DNA of 64,000 bases, from contig NZ_JAUEMJ010000009.1 of NCBI RefSeq assembly GCF_030403505.1, positions 124,001 through 188,000 of the forward strand. The letters run 5' to 3'. Below, piece after piece: positions 42,845 to 51,323 of this stretch. The notes below the pieces were generated by a model, which was given only the letters and a program-made list of their open reading frames with translations, did not search any database and was not told the origin of the DNA. The first letter of the stretch is position 1; every line of letters starts with the position of its first letter. This DNA is from Glycomyces tritici. Lineage in GTDB: Bacteria > Actinomycetota > Actinomycetes > Mycobacteriales > Micromonosporaceae. The position numbers and the translations under genes are program-made.

Positions 42845-42873
42845 TCCTACCGAACGAATCGGTACATGTCAAT
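42845..42873 (-). promoter_or_regulatory. Promoter of the glucanase gene
   Basis: On the minus strand TTGACA (42873-42868), exactly 17 bp, then TAGGAA (42850-42845), a near-consensus housekeeping promoter. Transcription would start near 42838, right before the first LacI operator. Confidence 0.75.
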
Positions 42874-42975
42874 GGGTCGTGGCCGAATCGTTACCGGCCG
42901 GGCCGTTCAATGCCGCAGGTGAACGCTTGCAGCACAAGGTGAACGGTCACTTCATGCCGAAGCGGCTCCGCGGCT

Positions 42976-43428
42976 TCAGTCTTCGTCGCCCTCGGCCTGC
43001 GGCGGCTGCTGCCGCGCCTCCCGCGAACGCCGCTGCAGATCGCCCATCCGCGCCTGCCGCTCCCGCCGCAACCGGTCCAGACGCCCCTGCCGCTCCCGCC
43101 GCTCCTCGGGCGACTCCGTACCGCCCAGCATCCGCTTCTCCAGCCACTCCACATGCTCGGCGTGCGCCGCCGCGTTGATCGCCCGCACGTCCTGGTAGGT
43201 GCCCCGCAGCGACTCCATCCGCTTCAACGCGTCATGGCACTGCGCCAGCAGGATCTCGATGTCGGCGTTCTCGGACCGATCGGCGTCCGCCCGACGCGCC
43301 TCGAGCCACGCGATGCCCTCCCGCAGCTTCTCGCGGGCCTTGAGGTTGTGCATCGCCAGGTCCTCCACGAGCCGATCGGTCGTCTCGAGGAAGTTCAGGT
43401 GAGGATCGGGGCGGTCGTCGGTGCCCAT
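42976..43428 (-). CDS. Hypothetical helical (coiled-coil) protein
   Basis: A 150-residue highly charged protein, predicted almost all helical. It has NFLETTDRLVEDLAMHNLKA, an EARRADADRSENADIEILLA stretch and an Arg/Glu/Gln-rich C-terminus (RRERQARMGDLQRRSREARQ). No membrane segment or known domain. ATG 43428 follows AAGGAC-like sequence. It diverges from the M50 peptidase gene, with about 105 bases between them. Function unknown. Confidence 0.68.
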   Translation of the reverse strand: MGTDDRPDPHLNFLETTDRLVEDLAMHNLKAREKLREGIAWLEARRADADRSENADIEILLAQCHDALKRMESLRGTYQDVRAINAAAHAEHVEWLEKRMLGGTESPEERRERQGRLDRLRRERQARMGDLQRRSREARQQPPQAEGDED

Positions 43429-43533
43429 GGGGCCGTCCTTCCACGAGGAGGTGCCTCTACCCCTTCCACCATACGGGCGCGGCTACGATCATCCTTCACC
43501 GTGCGACCGATTCACCCCGAACGCTGAGGCCCA

Positions 43534-44265
43534 GTGGAACCCATCGAGACCGTCATCGACACGCTCGCCCAGACCCAGGACGCCCCGCCCGTCTGGGTCA
43601 TGCTCGCCTGCCTTGCCGCCGCGGCCGCCGCCGTCCTCTACACGCCCGTGTGGCGCTGGACCCGCGGCCTGGTCACCATCGCGCACGAAGGCGGGCACGC
43701 GCTCATGGCGATCCTCATGCGCCGCCGCCTCACCGGCATCCGCCTGCACGCCGACACCTCGGGCCTGACCTTCTCGCGCGGCAGGCCCACCGGCTTCGGC
43801 GCCGCCATGACCCTCTTCGCCGGCTACATCGCCCCCGCCCTCCTCGGCCTCCTCGCCGCGGCCCTCACCGGCGCCGGACGCATCGTCCTGCTCCTGTGGA
43901 TCACGTTGGGGCTCTTGGCGGTCATGCTCGTGTTCATCCGCAACTGGTACGGCGCGCTGGCGCTGATCGTGGTCGGCGCGGGCGTCTTCGCCGCCACCTG
44001 GTACGGCAACGCGATCGTCCAGACCGTCGCGGCCTACGCCGGGTCCTGGCTGCTGCTGCTCGGGTCGGTGAAGCCGGTGCTGGAGCTGGGTTCGCGCCGC
44101 CGCCGCCGCAGGCACGGCGCGGGCCAGTCGGACGCCGACCAGCTCGCCGGGATCACCGCGATGCCGACCGGCGGCTGGATCTTCCTGTTCGCGCTCGTCA
44201 CGATCGCCTCGGCCCTGTGGGGGACCTCCATGCTGCTGCCGGTCGACGACTGGGTCAACGCCTAG
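43534..44265 (+). CDS. M50-like membrane metallopeptidase
   Basis: A 243-residue integral membrane protein with the zinc motif HEGGH in VTIAHEGGHALMAILMRRRL (about 50-69) and five or six helices. This is the single-domain M50B-like family, smaller than RseP and without a PDZ domain. A second zinc-ligand motif (N/D-x-x-P-x-x-x-x-D type) is not obvious, so activity is uncertain. It starts at GTG 43534. It converges with the hrpB gene, 27 bases apart. Confidence 0.82.
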   Translation: MEPIETVIDTLAQTQDAPPVWVMLACLAAAAAAVLYTPVWRWTRGLVTIAHEGGHALMAILMRRRLTGIRLHADTSGLTFSRGRPTGFGAAMTLFAGYIAPALLGLLAAALTGAGRIVLLLWITLGLLAVMLVFIRNWYGALALIVVGAGVFAATWYGNAIVQTVAAYAGSWLLLLGSVKPVLELGSRRRRRRHGAGQSDADQLAGITAMPTGGWIFLFALVTIASALWGTSMLLPVDDWVNA

Positions 44266-44292
44266 CGCCCCGGAGGGGCACTCGGGCCCGGT

Positions 44293-46971
44293 TCAGCGCA
44301 GGTGCCGCTTGGTCCTCGCGGTCGGCGCCACCGAGTAGGGGTCCTCGGGCCACGGGTGCTTGGGGTAGCGGCCGCGCATCTCCTTGCGCACGTCCTGATA
44401 GGGCCCTTCCCAGAACGAGCGGAGGTCGGCGGTCACCGCGAGCGGCCGCCCGGCCGGGCTCAGCAGGTGCAGGAGCACCGGCACGCCCGCGATCCGCGGG
44501 GTGTCCACGGCGCCGAACATCTCCTGGAGCTTGACGGCCAGGACCGGGGTCTCCCCGGAGTAGTCGACGCGGGCTTCGCGGCCGGTGGGCACACTGAGCG
44601 CTTCGGGCGCGGTGTCGTCGATGCCCGCCTGCCACGGCAGGAGGTTCCGCAGCGCCTGGCCGACCGGGATGCGCTCCACATCGGACCTGCGCCGGGCCCG
44701 GGACCACCACGGCTCCAGCCAGTCGGTGCCAGCAGTGAGCGCGGCGTCCGACACGTCGGCCCACGGCTCGCCGATCGCCCTGCGGCAGAACGCCATGCGG
44801 TCGCGCAGCCGCTTGGACTCCTCCGACCACCGGAGCAGGCCGAGGCCCTCGCGCCGCAGGCCTTCGGCGAGGGCCGCGGCGACGAGAGCCGGGTCGGCCT
44901 GGCGCAGCGGCTCCGCGGACACCTCGATCGCGCCCAGCGAGCGCACGCGGCGCGCGGCCACGTCCCGGCGCTCGGGGTCCCACTCGACGCGGTCGGCCGT
45001 GCTGTCGCCCACCAGGTCGCAGGCGAGTTCGCCGTCGATCGGCACGGCCGCGCGGATGATCGCGGCGGCGCGGCCGGGGGAGCGGTCGGCGTCGGCGATG
45101 GCGAGCCACGGGCTCCCGGCGAGCGAGGACCCTTCGGCGGCGACCGCGCCGGTTCCGGCGACGGTGCGCCACTGGCCCGCGCTCGCCGAAGGGCCGGGCC
45201 GGTTCGACTCGTTCGCCCTGCCCTGGATCGGTGTGAACGCCGCGCCCCCTTGGCGTTTCGCGACGCGCTCGGGAAAGGCGAGGGCGATGACGGTGGCCGC
45301 GGCCTCGTCGTCGCCGACCGCGATCCGACGCCCGGTCGAACGCGAAGCGGACGTATCGGCGGCGGGCGTGCGGCCCTGGGGAAGCGCGGTGTCCGAACCG
45401 TCCGCGCCCCGGACACTCGACAAGGCTCTGGCCAGGCGCTTGACCTCGGACTCCCACTGTCGGTCCCGGCTGGTGCGGAGCCGGCGCCACTGCGCGAGGA
45501 GGTCGTCGCCTTGCGCGCGGCGGTCGAGGTTGAGGAGCGCGGCGACTTCGGCGGCCTTCTCGGCGCCCACGCGCGCGGCACCGTCCACGAGGGCGCGGGC
45601 GAGCCGCGGGTGGACGCCCATGCGGGCGAGGCCCCGGCCGCGAGCGGTGGCCGCGCCCTCGTCGTCGATGGCGCCCAGGGAGCGCAGGGTCGCCTCGGCC
45701 GCGTCGATCGCGCCGGCGGGCGGCGGGCCCGGGAGGGCCAGGTCCGCCACCGGGGTGCCCCAGCAGGCGGTTTGGAGGCGGAACGCGGTGAGGTCGGAGC
45801 AGGCGATGTCCGGGGCGGGCTGAGCGGATCGGCGGAGGTGCTCGGCTTCGCTCCAGCAGCGCCAGACCGCGCCCGGGCCTTCGCGTCCGGCGCGGCCCGC
45901 GCGCTGGTCGGCGGCGGCCCGGGAGGCGTAGGCGGTGGTCAGCCCCGGCAGCCCGCGGGCGTGGTCGACGAGGGGCCGGCGGGCGAGGCCGGCGTCGACC
46001 ACGATCCGCACCCCGGGCACGGTCAGGCTGGACTCGGCGATGTCGGTGGCGAGGACGATCCTGCGGCGGTGGGCGCTCGCTGTGAGGGCGCGGTCCTGCT
46101 CGGCCCCCGAAATCGAGCCGTGCAATTGATATATATCGACTCCGAGGTTTTCGGTGGTCAAGTGCGACAACCGCTCGGCGACGCGACGGATCTCGGCGGC
46201 GCCGGGGAGGAAGACCAGGAGGTCGCCGTCGTCCGTGTCGAGAGCGCGTTCGACCGTGCGGGCGACGTGGGCGAGGAACTTCGGGTCGACCCGCATGCCG
46301 TCAGGGGCGTTGACGCGCTCTCGCGGTGGGGCCCAGTGCATCTGGACGGGGTGGCGCATCGGCTCGGAGCTCACGGCGGGCGCCGGCGCGCCCTCGGCGC
46401 CGAGCAGGGCGGTCCAGAGGCCGATGTCGGCGGTCGCGGAGGCGGCGACCAGGCCGAGTTCGGGGCGCAGGAACCGGCGGGTCTCGGCGAGGAACGCGCA
46501 GGCGGTGTCGGTCTCCAGGTGGCGCTCATGGCACTCGTCGAGCACCACGAGGTCGACGCCGGGGAGCTCGGGGTCGGCGATGAGCCGGTTGAGGAGGACC
46601 CCGGTCGTCACGACTTCGACGCGGGTGGCGGCGGACCGGCGCGCCTCGCCCCGGATCTGGTAGCCGACGCGCTCGCCGGTCTGCTCGCCGAGGATCGCGG
46701 CCATGCGCGCGGCGGCGGCCCGGGTGGCGAGCCGCCGCGGTTCGGCCACGAGGACGCGCCGCTGTGGCATGTCACGTGTCACGCGTGACGCGGCATCACC
46801 TGCGGCGGGTATGAGGCCGGCGAGGGCGAGCGGCGCGAGCGTGGTCTTGCCGGTGCCCGGAGGCGCGGCGAGCACCGCGGTCCCGGTGCGCGCCACGGCC
46901 TCCAGGAGCGCAGGCAGGGCGTCGCGGATCGGCAGCTCGGGCAGCGCGGGCGGTTGCGGCATGCCGACCAT
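44293..46971 (-). CDS. hrpB: ATP-dependent helicase HrpB, with an in-frame repeat insertion
   Basis: An 892-residue DEAH helicase of the HrpB family. Motif I is LAAPPGTGKTTLAPLAL (about 35-51), motif Ia RRVLVAEPRRLATRAAA, motif II VVLDECHERHLETD, motif III ASATADIGLW, then VFLPGAAEIRRVAERLS and ATDIAESSLTVPGVRIVVDA. The C-terminal HrpB domain ends VAPTARTKRHLR. Between motif I and motif Ia it has extra residues DAASRVTRDMPQ, encoded by a dispersed repeat core. A longer loop (GANDGSD to STGRRIAVGDDE region, about 520-560) also differs from relatives. Function in bacteria is poorly known; likely RNA-related. Confidence 0.93.
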   Translation of the reverse strand: MVGMPQPPALPELPIRDALPALLEAVARTGTAVLAAPPGTGKTTLAPLALAGLIPAAGDAASRVTRDMPQRRVLVAEPRRLATRAAAARMAAILGEQTGERVGYQIRGEARRSAATRVEVVTTGVLLNRLIADPELPGVDLVVLDECHERHLETDTACAFLAETRRFLRPELGLVAASATADIGLWTALLGAEGAPAPAVSSEPMRHPVQMHWAPPRERVNAPDGMRVDPKFLAHVARTVERALDTDDGDLLVFLPGAAEIRRVAERLSHLTTENLGVDIYQLHGSISGAEQDRALTASAHRRRIVLATDIAESSLTVPGVRIVVDAGLARRPLVDHARGLPGLTTAYASRAAADQRAGRAGREGPGAVWRCWSEAEHLRRSAQPAPDIACSDLTAFRLQTACWGTPVADLALPGPPPAGAIDAAEATLRSLGAIDDEGAATARGRGLARMGVHPRLARALVDGAARVGAEKAAEVAALLNLDRRAQGDDLLAQWRRLRTSRDRQWESEVKRLARALSSVRGADGSDTALPQGRTPAADTSASRSTGRRIAVGDDEAAATVIALAFPERVAKRQGGAAFTPIQGRANESNRPGPSASAGQWRTVAGTGAVAAEGSSLAGSPWLAIADADRSPGRAAAIIRAAVPIDGELACDLVGDSTADRVEWDPERRDVAARRVRSLGAIEVSAEPLRQADPALVAAALAEGLRREGLGLLRWSEESKRLRDRMAFCRRAIGEPWADVSDAALTAGTDWLEPWWSRARRRSDVERIPVGQALRNLLPWQAGIDDTAPEALSVPTGREARVDYSGETPVLAVKLQEMFGAVDTPRIAGVPVLLHLLSPAGRPLAVTADLRSFWEGPYQDVRKEMRGRYPKHPWPEDPYSVAPTARTKRHLR
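46764..46791. repeat. Repeat core inside the hrpB coding sequence
   Basis: GTGGCATGTCACGTGTCACG followed by CGTGACGC carries two overlapping palindromes. It is in frame and adds about 12 residues (DAASRVTRDMPQ) to a loop of HrpB, so an insertion has evidently been tolerated. Confidence 0.7.
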
Positions 46972-47054
46972 TCTCGCCGAGGCCCGTCACGCCCGGCGAC
47001 CGGACGAGGTGAGCGAGCGCACCTGCATCCGCGTCGCGCGTGCTCCGCGCCGGA

Positions 47055-48662
47055 TCAGCCGGCCTGGACGCCGTCCGGGCAGGACGCGTCGTTGGCCACG
47101 TAGCTCAGTTCGATCGGGGTCTCTTTGCCGACCTCGCTGTCGGCCTCGGGGCTCTGGTAGAGCACCTCGCAGGTGTCGAACTCGCCGGTCTCGGTCGAGG
47201 TGGGGGTCGCGGTGACCGACGTGAAGCCCTCGTTTTCGAGCTCCTCGATCGCGTCGTTGACGTCCTGGCCGACGTAGTCGTCGATATGGACGAGATGGGG
47301 GGCCTCCTCAGAGGTCGCCTCTTCGGAGCTCGCCTCCTCCTCGTCGTTGTTGTTGTTGTCCGAGTCGTCCTCTTCGGAGTCGCCGGAGTCGTCGCTGGAC
47401 TCTTCCGCGACCTCGGTGTCCTCCTCGGTGGCCTCGGGCTGCGAGGTGGCGTTCGCGTCCTCGCCGGCGGTCGTGTCGCCGTCGTCGCCCTTGTCGTCCC
47501 AGGGATTCAGCAGGAACAGGGCGATGACGAGCACCGCGATGCCGGCCACGACGACCAGGATCGGGCCGGTCGGGTTGCGCTTGGGCTCTTCGGCTTCACG
47601 CGGGGGCGGCAGCGGGCGCTCGGGCGGGCCTCCGGCCCCGAACTGGCCGGTGGTGGGGCTGCCGTACTCGTCGTGGTGCACCGGCTGGACCGAGGTGTGG
47701 GCGGGCGCGACGCCGGCGGCCATCGCCCCGACACCGCCCGGCGTCATCACCTGGGTGGACGGCGACTGCTGGAACGACTGCGGGGACGGCCCGGACTGGT
47801 ACGGGTTCGGCGCGGGGGCGAGGATCGCCGTCGTGCCGCCGCCCATGCCGCCGGACTTGCAGACCTGCGCGAGCTCGGCGGCCGACGCGAATCGCTGGCG
47901 GGGGTCCTTCGCCAGGCAGCGCATGATGATCTGGGCGACCGGCGCGGGGACGTCGGGAGGGAGCGGCGCGGGCTGGCCGGTGAGGTGCCCGGCGATCGCG
48001 GCGGTCGGCTCGTTGCCCGCGAACGGGGGTCGCCCGGCGAGGCATTCGTAGCCGACGATGCCCAGCGAGTACAGGTCGGTCGCGCCGGTGAGCTGCGAGC
48101 CCTGGAGCTGCTCGGGCGAGGCGTAGGCGAGGGTGCCCATGACGGTGCCGGTCTCGGTCAGCCCCGCGCCGCCCTTGGCGGCGGCGATGCCGAAGTCGAC
48201 GATCTTGACGGTGCCGTCGGAGCCGACGAGCAGGTTCCCCGGCTTGATGTCGCGGTGGATGATGTGGGCCTGGTGGGCGATGTGGAGCGCCTCGGCCGAC
48301 GACGCCATGATCTTCAGCGTCTCGTTGGGGGAGAGGCGGCCCCGCTCGCGCAGCACGGTGTCGAGCGCCTGTCCGCGCACGAGCTCCATGATGAGGTAGG
48401 AGACGAGCCCTTCGGGGGCGTGCTCCTCGCCGTAGTCGTAGAGGCTGACGATCCCCGGCGACTGGAGCTGGGCGACGGCCTGCGCCTCCTGGTGGAAGCG
48501 GGCCCGGAACCGGTCGTTGCCGGACAGCCCCGAATGGAGGAGCTTGACGGCGACGACGCGGTTGAGCCGGGTGTCGGTGCCGCGCCACACCGCGCCCATG
48601 CCGCCCGCGGCGAGGCGCTGCTCTAGGCGGTAACGGCCAGCGATCAGGTTCCCGGGTTCCAC
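47055..48662 (-). CDS. Membrane Ser/Thr protein kinase with one PASTA domain
   Basis: A 535-residue kinase. The kinase domain (about 8-270) has the P-loop LAAGGMGAVWRGTD, catalytic HRDIKPGNLLV and DFG in IVDFGIAAAKGG. A Gly/Ser/Gln-rich segment leads to one membrane helix (PILVVVAGIAVLVIALFLL, about 372-390). Outside the cell comes a striking acidic stretch (DDSGDSEEDDSDNNNNDEEE, about 430-449) and a single PASTA-like domain at the end (VGQDVNDAIEELENEGFTSV, then YQSPEADSEVGKET). PASTA kinases usually sense cell-wall fragments, but two to four repeats are typical. GTG start at 48662. Confidence 0.92.
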   Translation of the reverse strand: MEPGNLIAGRYRLEQRLAAGGMGAVWRGTDTRLNRVVAVKLLHSGLSGNDRFRARFHQEAQAVAQLQSPGIVSLYDYGEEHAPEGLVSYLIMELVRGQALDTVLRERGRLSPNETLKIMASSAEALHIAHQAHIIHRDIKPGNLLVGSDGTVKIVDFGIAAAKGGAGLTETGTVMGTLAYASPEQLQGSQLTGATDLYSLGIVGYECLAGRPPFAGNEPTAAIAGHLTGQPAPLPPDVPAPVAQIIMRCLAKDPRQRFASAAELAQVCKSGGMGGGTTAILAPAPNPYQSGPSPQSFQQSPSTQVMTPGGVGAMAAGVAPAHTSVQPVHHDEYGSPTTGQFGAGGPPERPLPPPREAEEPKRNPTGPILVVVAGIAVLVIALFLLNPWDDKGDDGDTTAGEDANATSQPEATEEDTEVAEESSDDSGDSEEDDSDNNNNDEEEASSEEATSEEAPHLVHIDDYVGQDVNDAIEELENEGFTSVTATPTSTETGEFDTCEVLYQSPEADSEVGKETPIELSYVANDASCPDGVQAG

Positions 48663-48778
48663 CCTCGGCCTCGCTTCTGATTCGGGGAGCAGGGGACGTG
48701 GGAGAGCTTAGTCGGGAGGCGCGAGCCCGCCTGAGGGCGTCCGGGCGCACCGCGGCCCGCTCGGCACGGCTCCACCGT

Positions 48779-48797
48779 GTGCCATGTGATATGGCAC
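48779..48797. repeat. TGACATGTCA-family repeat core, hairpin form
   Basis: GTGCCATGTGATATGGCAC has arms GTGCCAT/ATGGCAC. It lies between the divergent kinase gene and the end of msrB. Confidence 0.6.
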
Positions 48798-48839
48798 TGC
48801 CCTGATCGATTCGGGCCCAAGGCGACCGGCCCGCCGCGC

Positions 48840-49250
48840 TCACTGCGTGTCGGCGACCGGCTCCAGGGTCAGGCTGATCGAGTTGATGCAGAACCGGGCG
48901 TCGTCGGGGTTGTCCCAGCCCTCGCCGTAGAACACGTGGCCCAGGTGCGAATCGCAGTTGGCGCAGCGCACCTCGGTGCGGCGCATGCCGAGGCTGTCGT
49001 CCTCGAGCAGCCGCACGCTGTCACCGGCCATCGGCGTCCAGAACGAGGGCCACCCGCAGCGGGAGTCGAACTTCGTGTCGGAGGCGAACAGCCGGGCGCC
49101 GCACGCGCGGCACCGGTAGACGCCCTGTCGCTTCTCGTCGACGTACTCGCCCGTCCACGGCGCCTCGGTGCCGCCTTCGCGCAGCACCCGGTACTCGTCG
49201 CGGCTGAGCTGCTCGCGCCACTGCGCGTCGGTCTTGCTCTCCTCGGCCAT
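48840..49250 (-). CDS. msrB: Peptide-methionine (R)-S-oxide reductase
   Basis: A 136-residue MsrB that repairs R-sulfoxide methionine in proteins. The two zinc CxxC pairs are in YRCRACGARLF and VRCANCDSHLG, and the catalytic cysteine is in ARFCINSISLTLEP. SRCGWPSFWTPM is the substrate pocket. The start MAEESKTDAQWREQLSRDEY matches the family N-terminus. A TACACT box 8-13 bases before the ATG suggests a leaderless transcript. It diverges from the lactonase gene. Confidence 0.94.
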   Translation of the reverse strand: MAEESKTDAQWREQLSRDEYRVLREGGTEAPWTGEYVDEKRQGVYRCRACGARLFASDTKFDSRCGWPSFWTPMAGDSVRLLEDDSLGMRRTEVRCANCDSHLGHVFYGEGWDNPDDARFCINSISLTLEPVADTQ

Positions 49251-49365
49251 GCCCCCAAGTGTAGGAGCCCGAGCGCGTGCCGTCTCCCCTCCGCCGGTCC
49301 CGCGCACCGGTTCCGGAGCGCCGGGGAGCCCGAGCCCGCGGCGGCGAGCCGCTAGGATCGGGCAC

Positions 49366-50391
49366 ATGCGGTACCTCCTAGGCGACTACACCACTGAAGG
49401 CGGCCCCGGGCTCATCGTGGCCGGCCCCGACGGACTCGGCGCGGCGGCGGCGGTGGTCAACCCGACGTGGGTCCACGTCGGCCCCGAAGCGGTCTACACC
49501 CTCACCCACACCGAGCCCGGCTTCGCCGCGGCCTGGCGCCTCGGCGAGGACTTCACGCTCGAACGGGCGGGCCAGGGCCAGTCCACCGGCGGCGACAACC
49601 CCTGCCACGGCATCGTGGACCCCACCGGGCGCTGGCTGCTGGTCGCCAACTACGGCGACGGCGAAGGAGGCGGCTCGGTCGCGGTCCTGCCCATCGGCGA
49701 GGACGGCACGCTCGGCGAGGCCACCGACGTCTTCAAGCTCGCCGGTTCGGGCCCGGACGCGGACCGCCAGACCGGCCCGCACGCGCACCAAGTGGTATGT
49801 CACATGGGACGGGTGCTGGCGGTCGACCTCGGATCCGACCGCATCCACGCCTTCGACCTCAGCGACGCCGGGAAGCTCGTGCCGGCCGGGTCCACCGAGC
49901 TCGAGCCCGGGTTCGGCCCGCGTCACCTGGCGTTCCTGGGCGACCGCGCGATCGTGGTGGGGGAGTTGGCGAACGCCGTCGCGGTCGGCTCCTTCGACGA
50001 GGACTCGGCCACCTTCTCCTTCCGCTCCCCGGTGGCCCTGCCCGCCGGCGACGTCGCCGACTTCGCGGCCCTGCCCGACATCGGCCTGGAGGAGGACGCG
50101 CCGCGCCCGCTGCCGGCCGCCGTCGTCCCCGACCCCGAGCGCGGCCTGGTGTACGTCACCGTTCGCGGCCCCGACCAGGTCGCCACCGTGGACCCCGCGG
50201 ACGGCTCGCTCCTCCGCTCGGTCCCCGTCGGCGGCACGTGGCCGCGGGACGCCGTGCTCACCCCGGACGGGACGCTGCTCGTGGCCTGCCAGCACTCCGG
50301 CGAGGTCGTCCGGGTCGATCCGACGGGCGCGTCCGAGCCGGTGACCGAGTGGACCGTCCCCGGCGCCACCTGCGTGGCTCCGCTCACATAA
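49366..50391 (+). CDS. Lactonase-family beta-propeller (6-phosphogluconolactonase-like)
   Basis: A 341-residue seven-bladed propeller protein of the YbhE/Pgl family. Landmarks: YLLGDYTTEGGPGL, PCHGIVDPTGRWLLVANYGD, the conserved GPHAHQV and FGPRHLAFLGDRAIVVGELA, and GTWPRDAVLTPDGTLLVACQ. The family hydrolyses 6-phosphogluconolactone or related lactones. The substrate here is uncertain. The ATG at 49366 has no ribosome-binding site but a TAGGAT box 8-13 bases upstream, pointing to a leaderless message. The gene contains a repeat-like core at 49792-49809. Confidence 0.9.
   Translation: MRYLLGDYTTEGGPGLIVAGPDGLGAAAAVVNPTWVHVGPEAVYTLTHTEPGFAAAWRLGEDFTLERAGQGQSTGGDNPCHGIVDPTGRWLLVANYGDGEGGGSVAVLPIGEDGTLGEATDVFKLAGSGPDADRQTGPHAHQVVCHMGRVLAVDLGSDRIHAFDLSDAGKLVPAGSTELEPGFGPRHLAFLGDRAIVVGELANAVAVGSFDEDSATFSFRSPVALPAGDVADFAALPDIGLEEDAPRPLPAAVVPDPERGLVYVTVRGPDQVATVDPADGSLLRSVPVGGTWPRDAVLTPDGTLLVACQHSGEVVRVDPTGASEPVTEWTVPGATCVAPLT
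49792..49809. repeat. Possible repeat core inside the lactonase gene
   Basis: GTGGTATGTCACATGGGA resembles the family core but encodes VVCHMG at a conserved place (HAHQVVCHMGRVLAVDLG), so it may be coincidence or a tolerated conversion and not an insertion. Confidence 0.35.
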
Positions 50392-50405
50392 ACGCTTCCC
50401 ACCAG

Positions 50406-50432
50406 GAAAATTTGCGCCTGCTGCAAAATTTC
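50406..50432. promoter_or_regulatory. Operator upstream of the TetR regulator gene
   Basis: GAAAATTTGC and GCAAAATTTC are inverted arms (9 of 10 matching) separated by 7 bases, a very AT-rich palindrome in a GC-rich genome. It lies just upstream of the TetR promoter and is the likely binding site for its product. Confidence 0.65.
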
Positions 50433-50444
50433 TTCATCTGCATC

Positions 50445-50473
50445 TTGTGAACATGAGCAACCCCCACTAGGGT
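50445..50473 (+). promoter_or_regulatory. Leaderless promoter of the TetR regulator
   Basis: TTGTGA (50445-50450), 17 bp, TAGGGT (50468-50473), with the ATG 6 bases later at 50480, so transcription should begin at the start codon. Confidence 0.6.
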
Positions 50474-50479
50474 TGGCTC

Positions 50480-51106
50480 ATGACCGACCAGACCGGACTC
50501 CGCGAACGCAAGAAGGCCGCCACCAAGGCGGCCCTCAGCGACGCCACGCTCCGCCTGGCCCTGGAGAAGGGCGGTCTCGAGGCGGTCGCCGCCGACGAGA
50601 TCGCGGCGCGAGCCGGGGTGTCCACCCGCACCTTCCACAACTACTTCCCCAGCAAGGAAGCGGCCTTCCTCTACGACTTCAACGAGATCACCGGGGAGTT
50701 CATCGCCGCGGTGCGCGATCGCGCCGCGCGGCAGCCCGTCTGGGACGCCCTGCGCGACGCCTGCGTCGGCCTGCGCATCGACGAGCGCTTCGACATCACC
50801 CAGATGCAGTGCCGCGAAGAGCTCATCCACAGCTCGCCCGAACTCATCAAGGTCCAGGCCGGCCAGTTCATGGAGCTGTTCACCGAACTCCTCGCGATCG
50901 TCGCCGAAGCCACCGGGCGCAGCACCGAGGACCCCTACCCGCGGCTCATGCTCGGCAGCGCCCTGATCGCCATGAAGATCTCCAACGAGGACTGGATCGC
51001 CAACCCCCGCGGCCGCACCCTCGCCGAAGCCATCACCCAGGCGTTCGCGCAGATGGAGGCCGGCATCGCCCGCCCCCTCGCCGACGGCCCCGAACCAGAC
51101 GCATAA
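50480..51106 (+). CDS. TetR family repressor of the MMPL transporter
   Basis: A 208-residue TetR-type regulator. The HTH is VAADEIAARAGVSTRTFHNYFPSKEAAF (about 36-63, longer run not quoted as a site), preceded by the usual KKAATKAALSDATLRLALEK. The C-terminal ligand domain has REELIHSSPELIKVQAGQFM. It lies 217 bp upstream of the MMPL exporter gene on the same strand, so it probably represses that exporter and itself through the operator at 50406. The inducer is unknown. Confidence 0.9.
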   Translation: MTDQTGLRERKKAATKAALSDATLRLALEKGGLEAVAADEIAARAGVSTRTFHNYFPSKEAAFLYDFNEITGEFIAAVRDRAARQPVWDALRDACVGLRIDERFDITQMQCREELIHSSPELIKVQAGQFMELFTELLAIVAEATGRSTEDPYPRLMLGSALIAMKISNEDWIANPRGRTLAEAITQAFAQMEAGIARPLADGPEPDA

Positions 51107-51323
51107 CCACACCCCATAGCCGCAACACACCAGGAAACCCGCCGCCGAAGACGCCGGCGAACACCACCCGAGCCGACCGGCCCCGCCGCCGCACACCCAA
51201 CAGGCGCCGAGGGTCACGTCGTTCAAAGGCGCTGCCGTGCGACGGCACCGCCCGGTATCGACGGACCCCTCGAACGCCACCAGGCGGCGGAGCCGGAAGG
51301 TGAACCTGTAAGGAGCACCCAGC

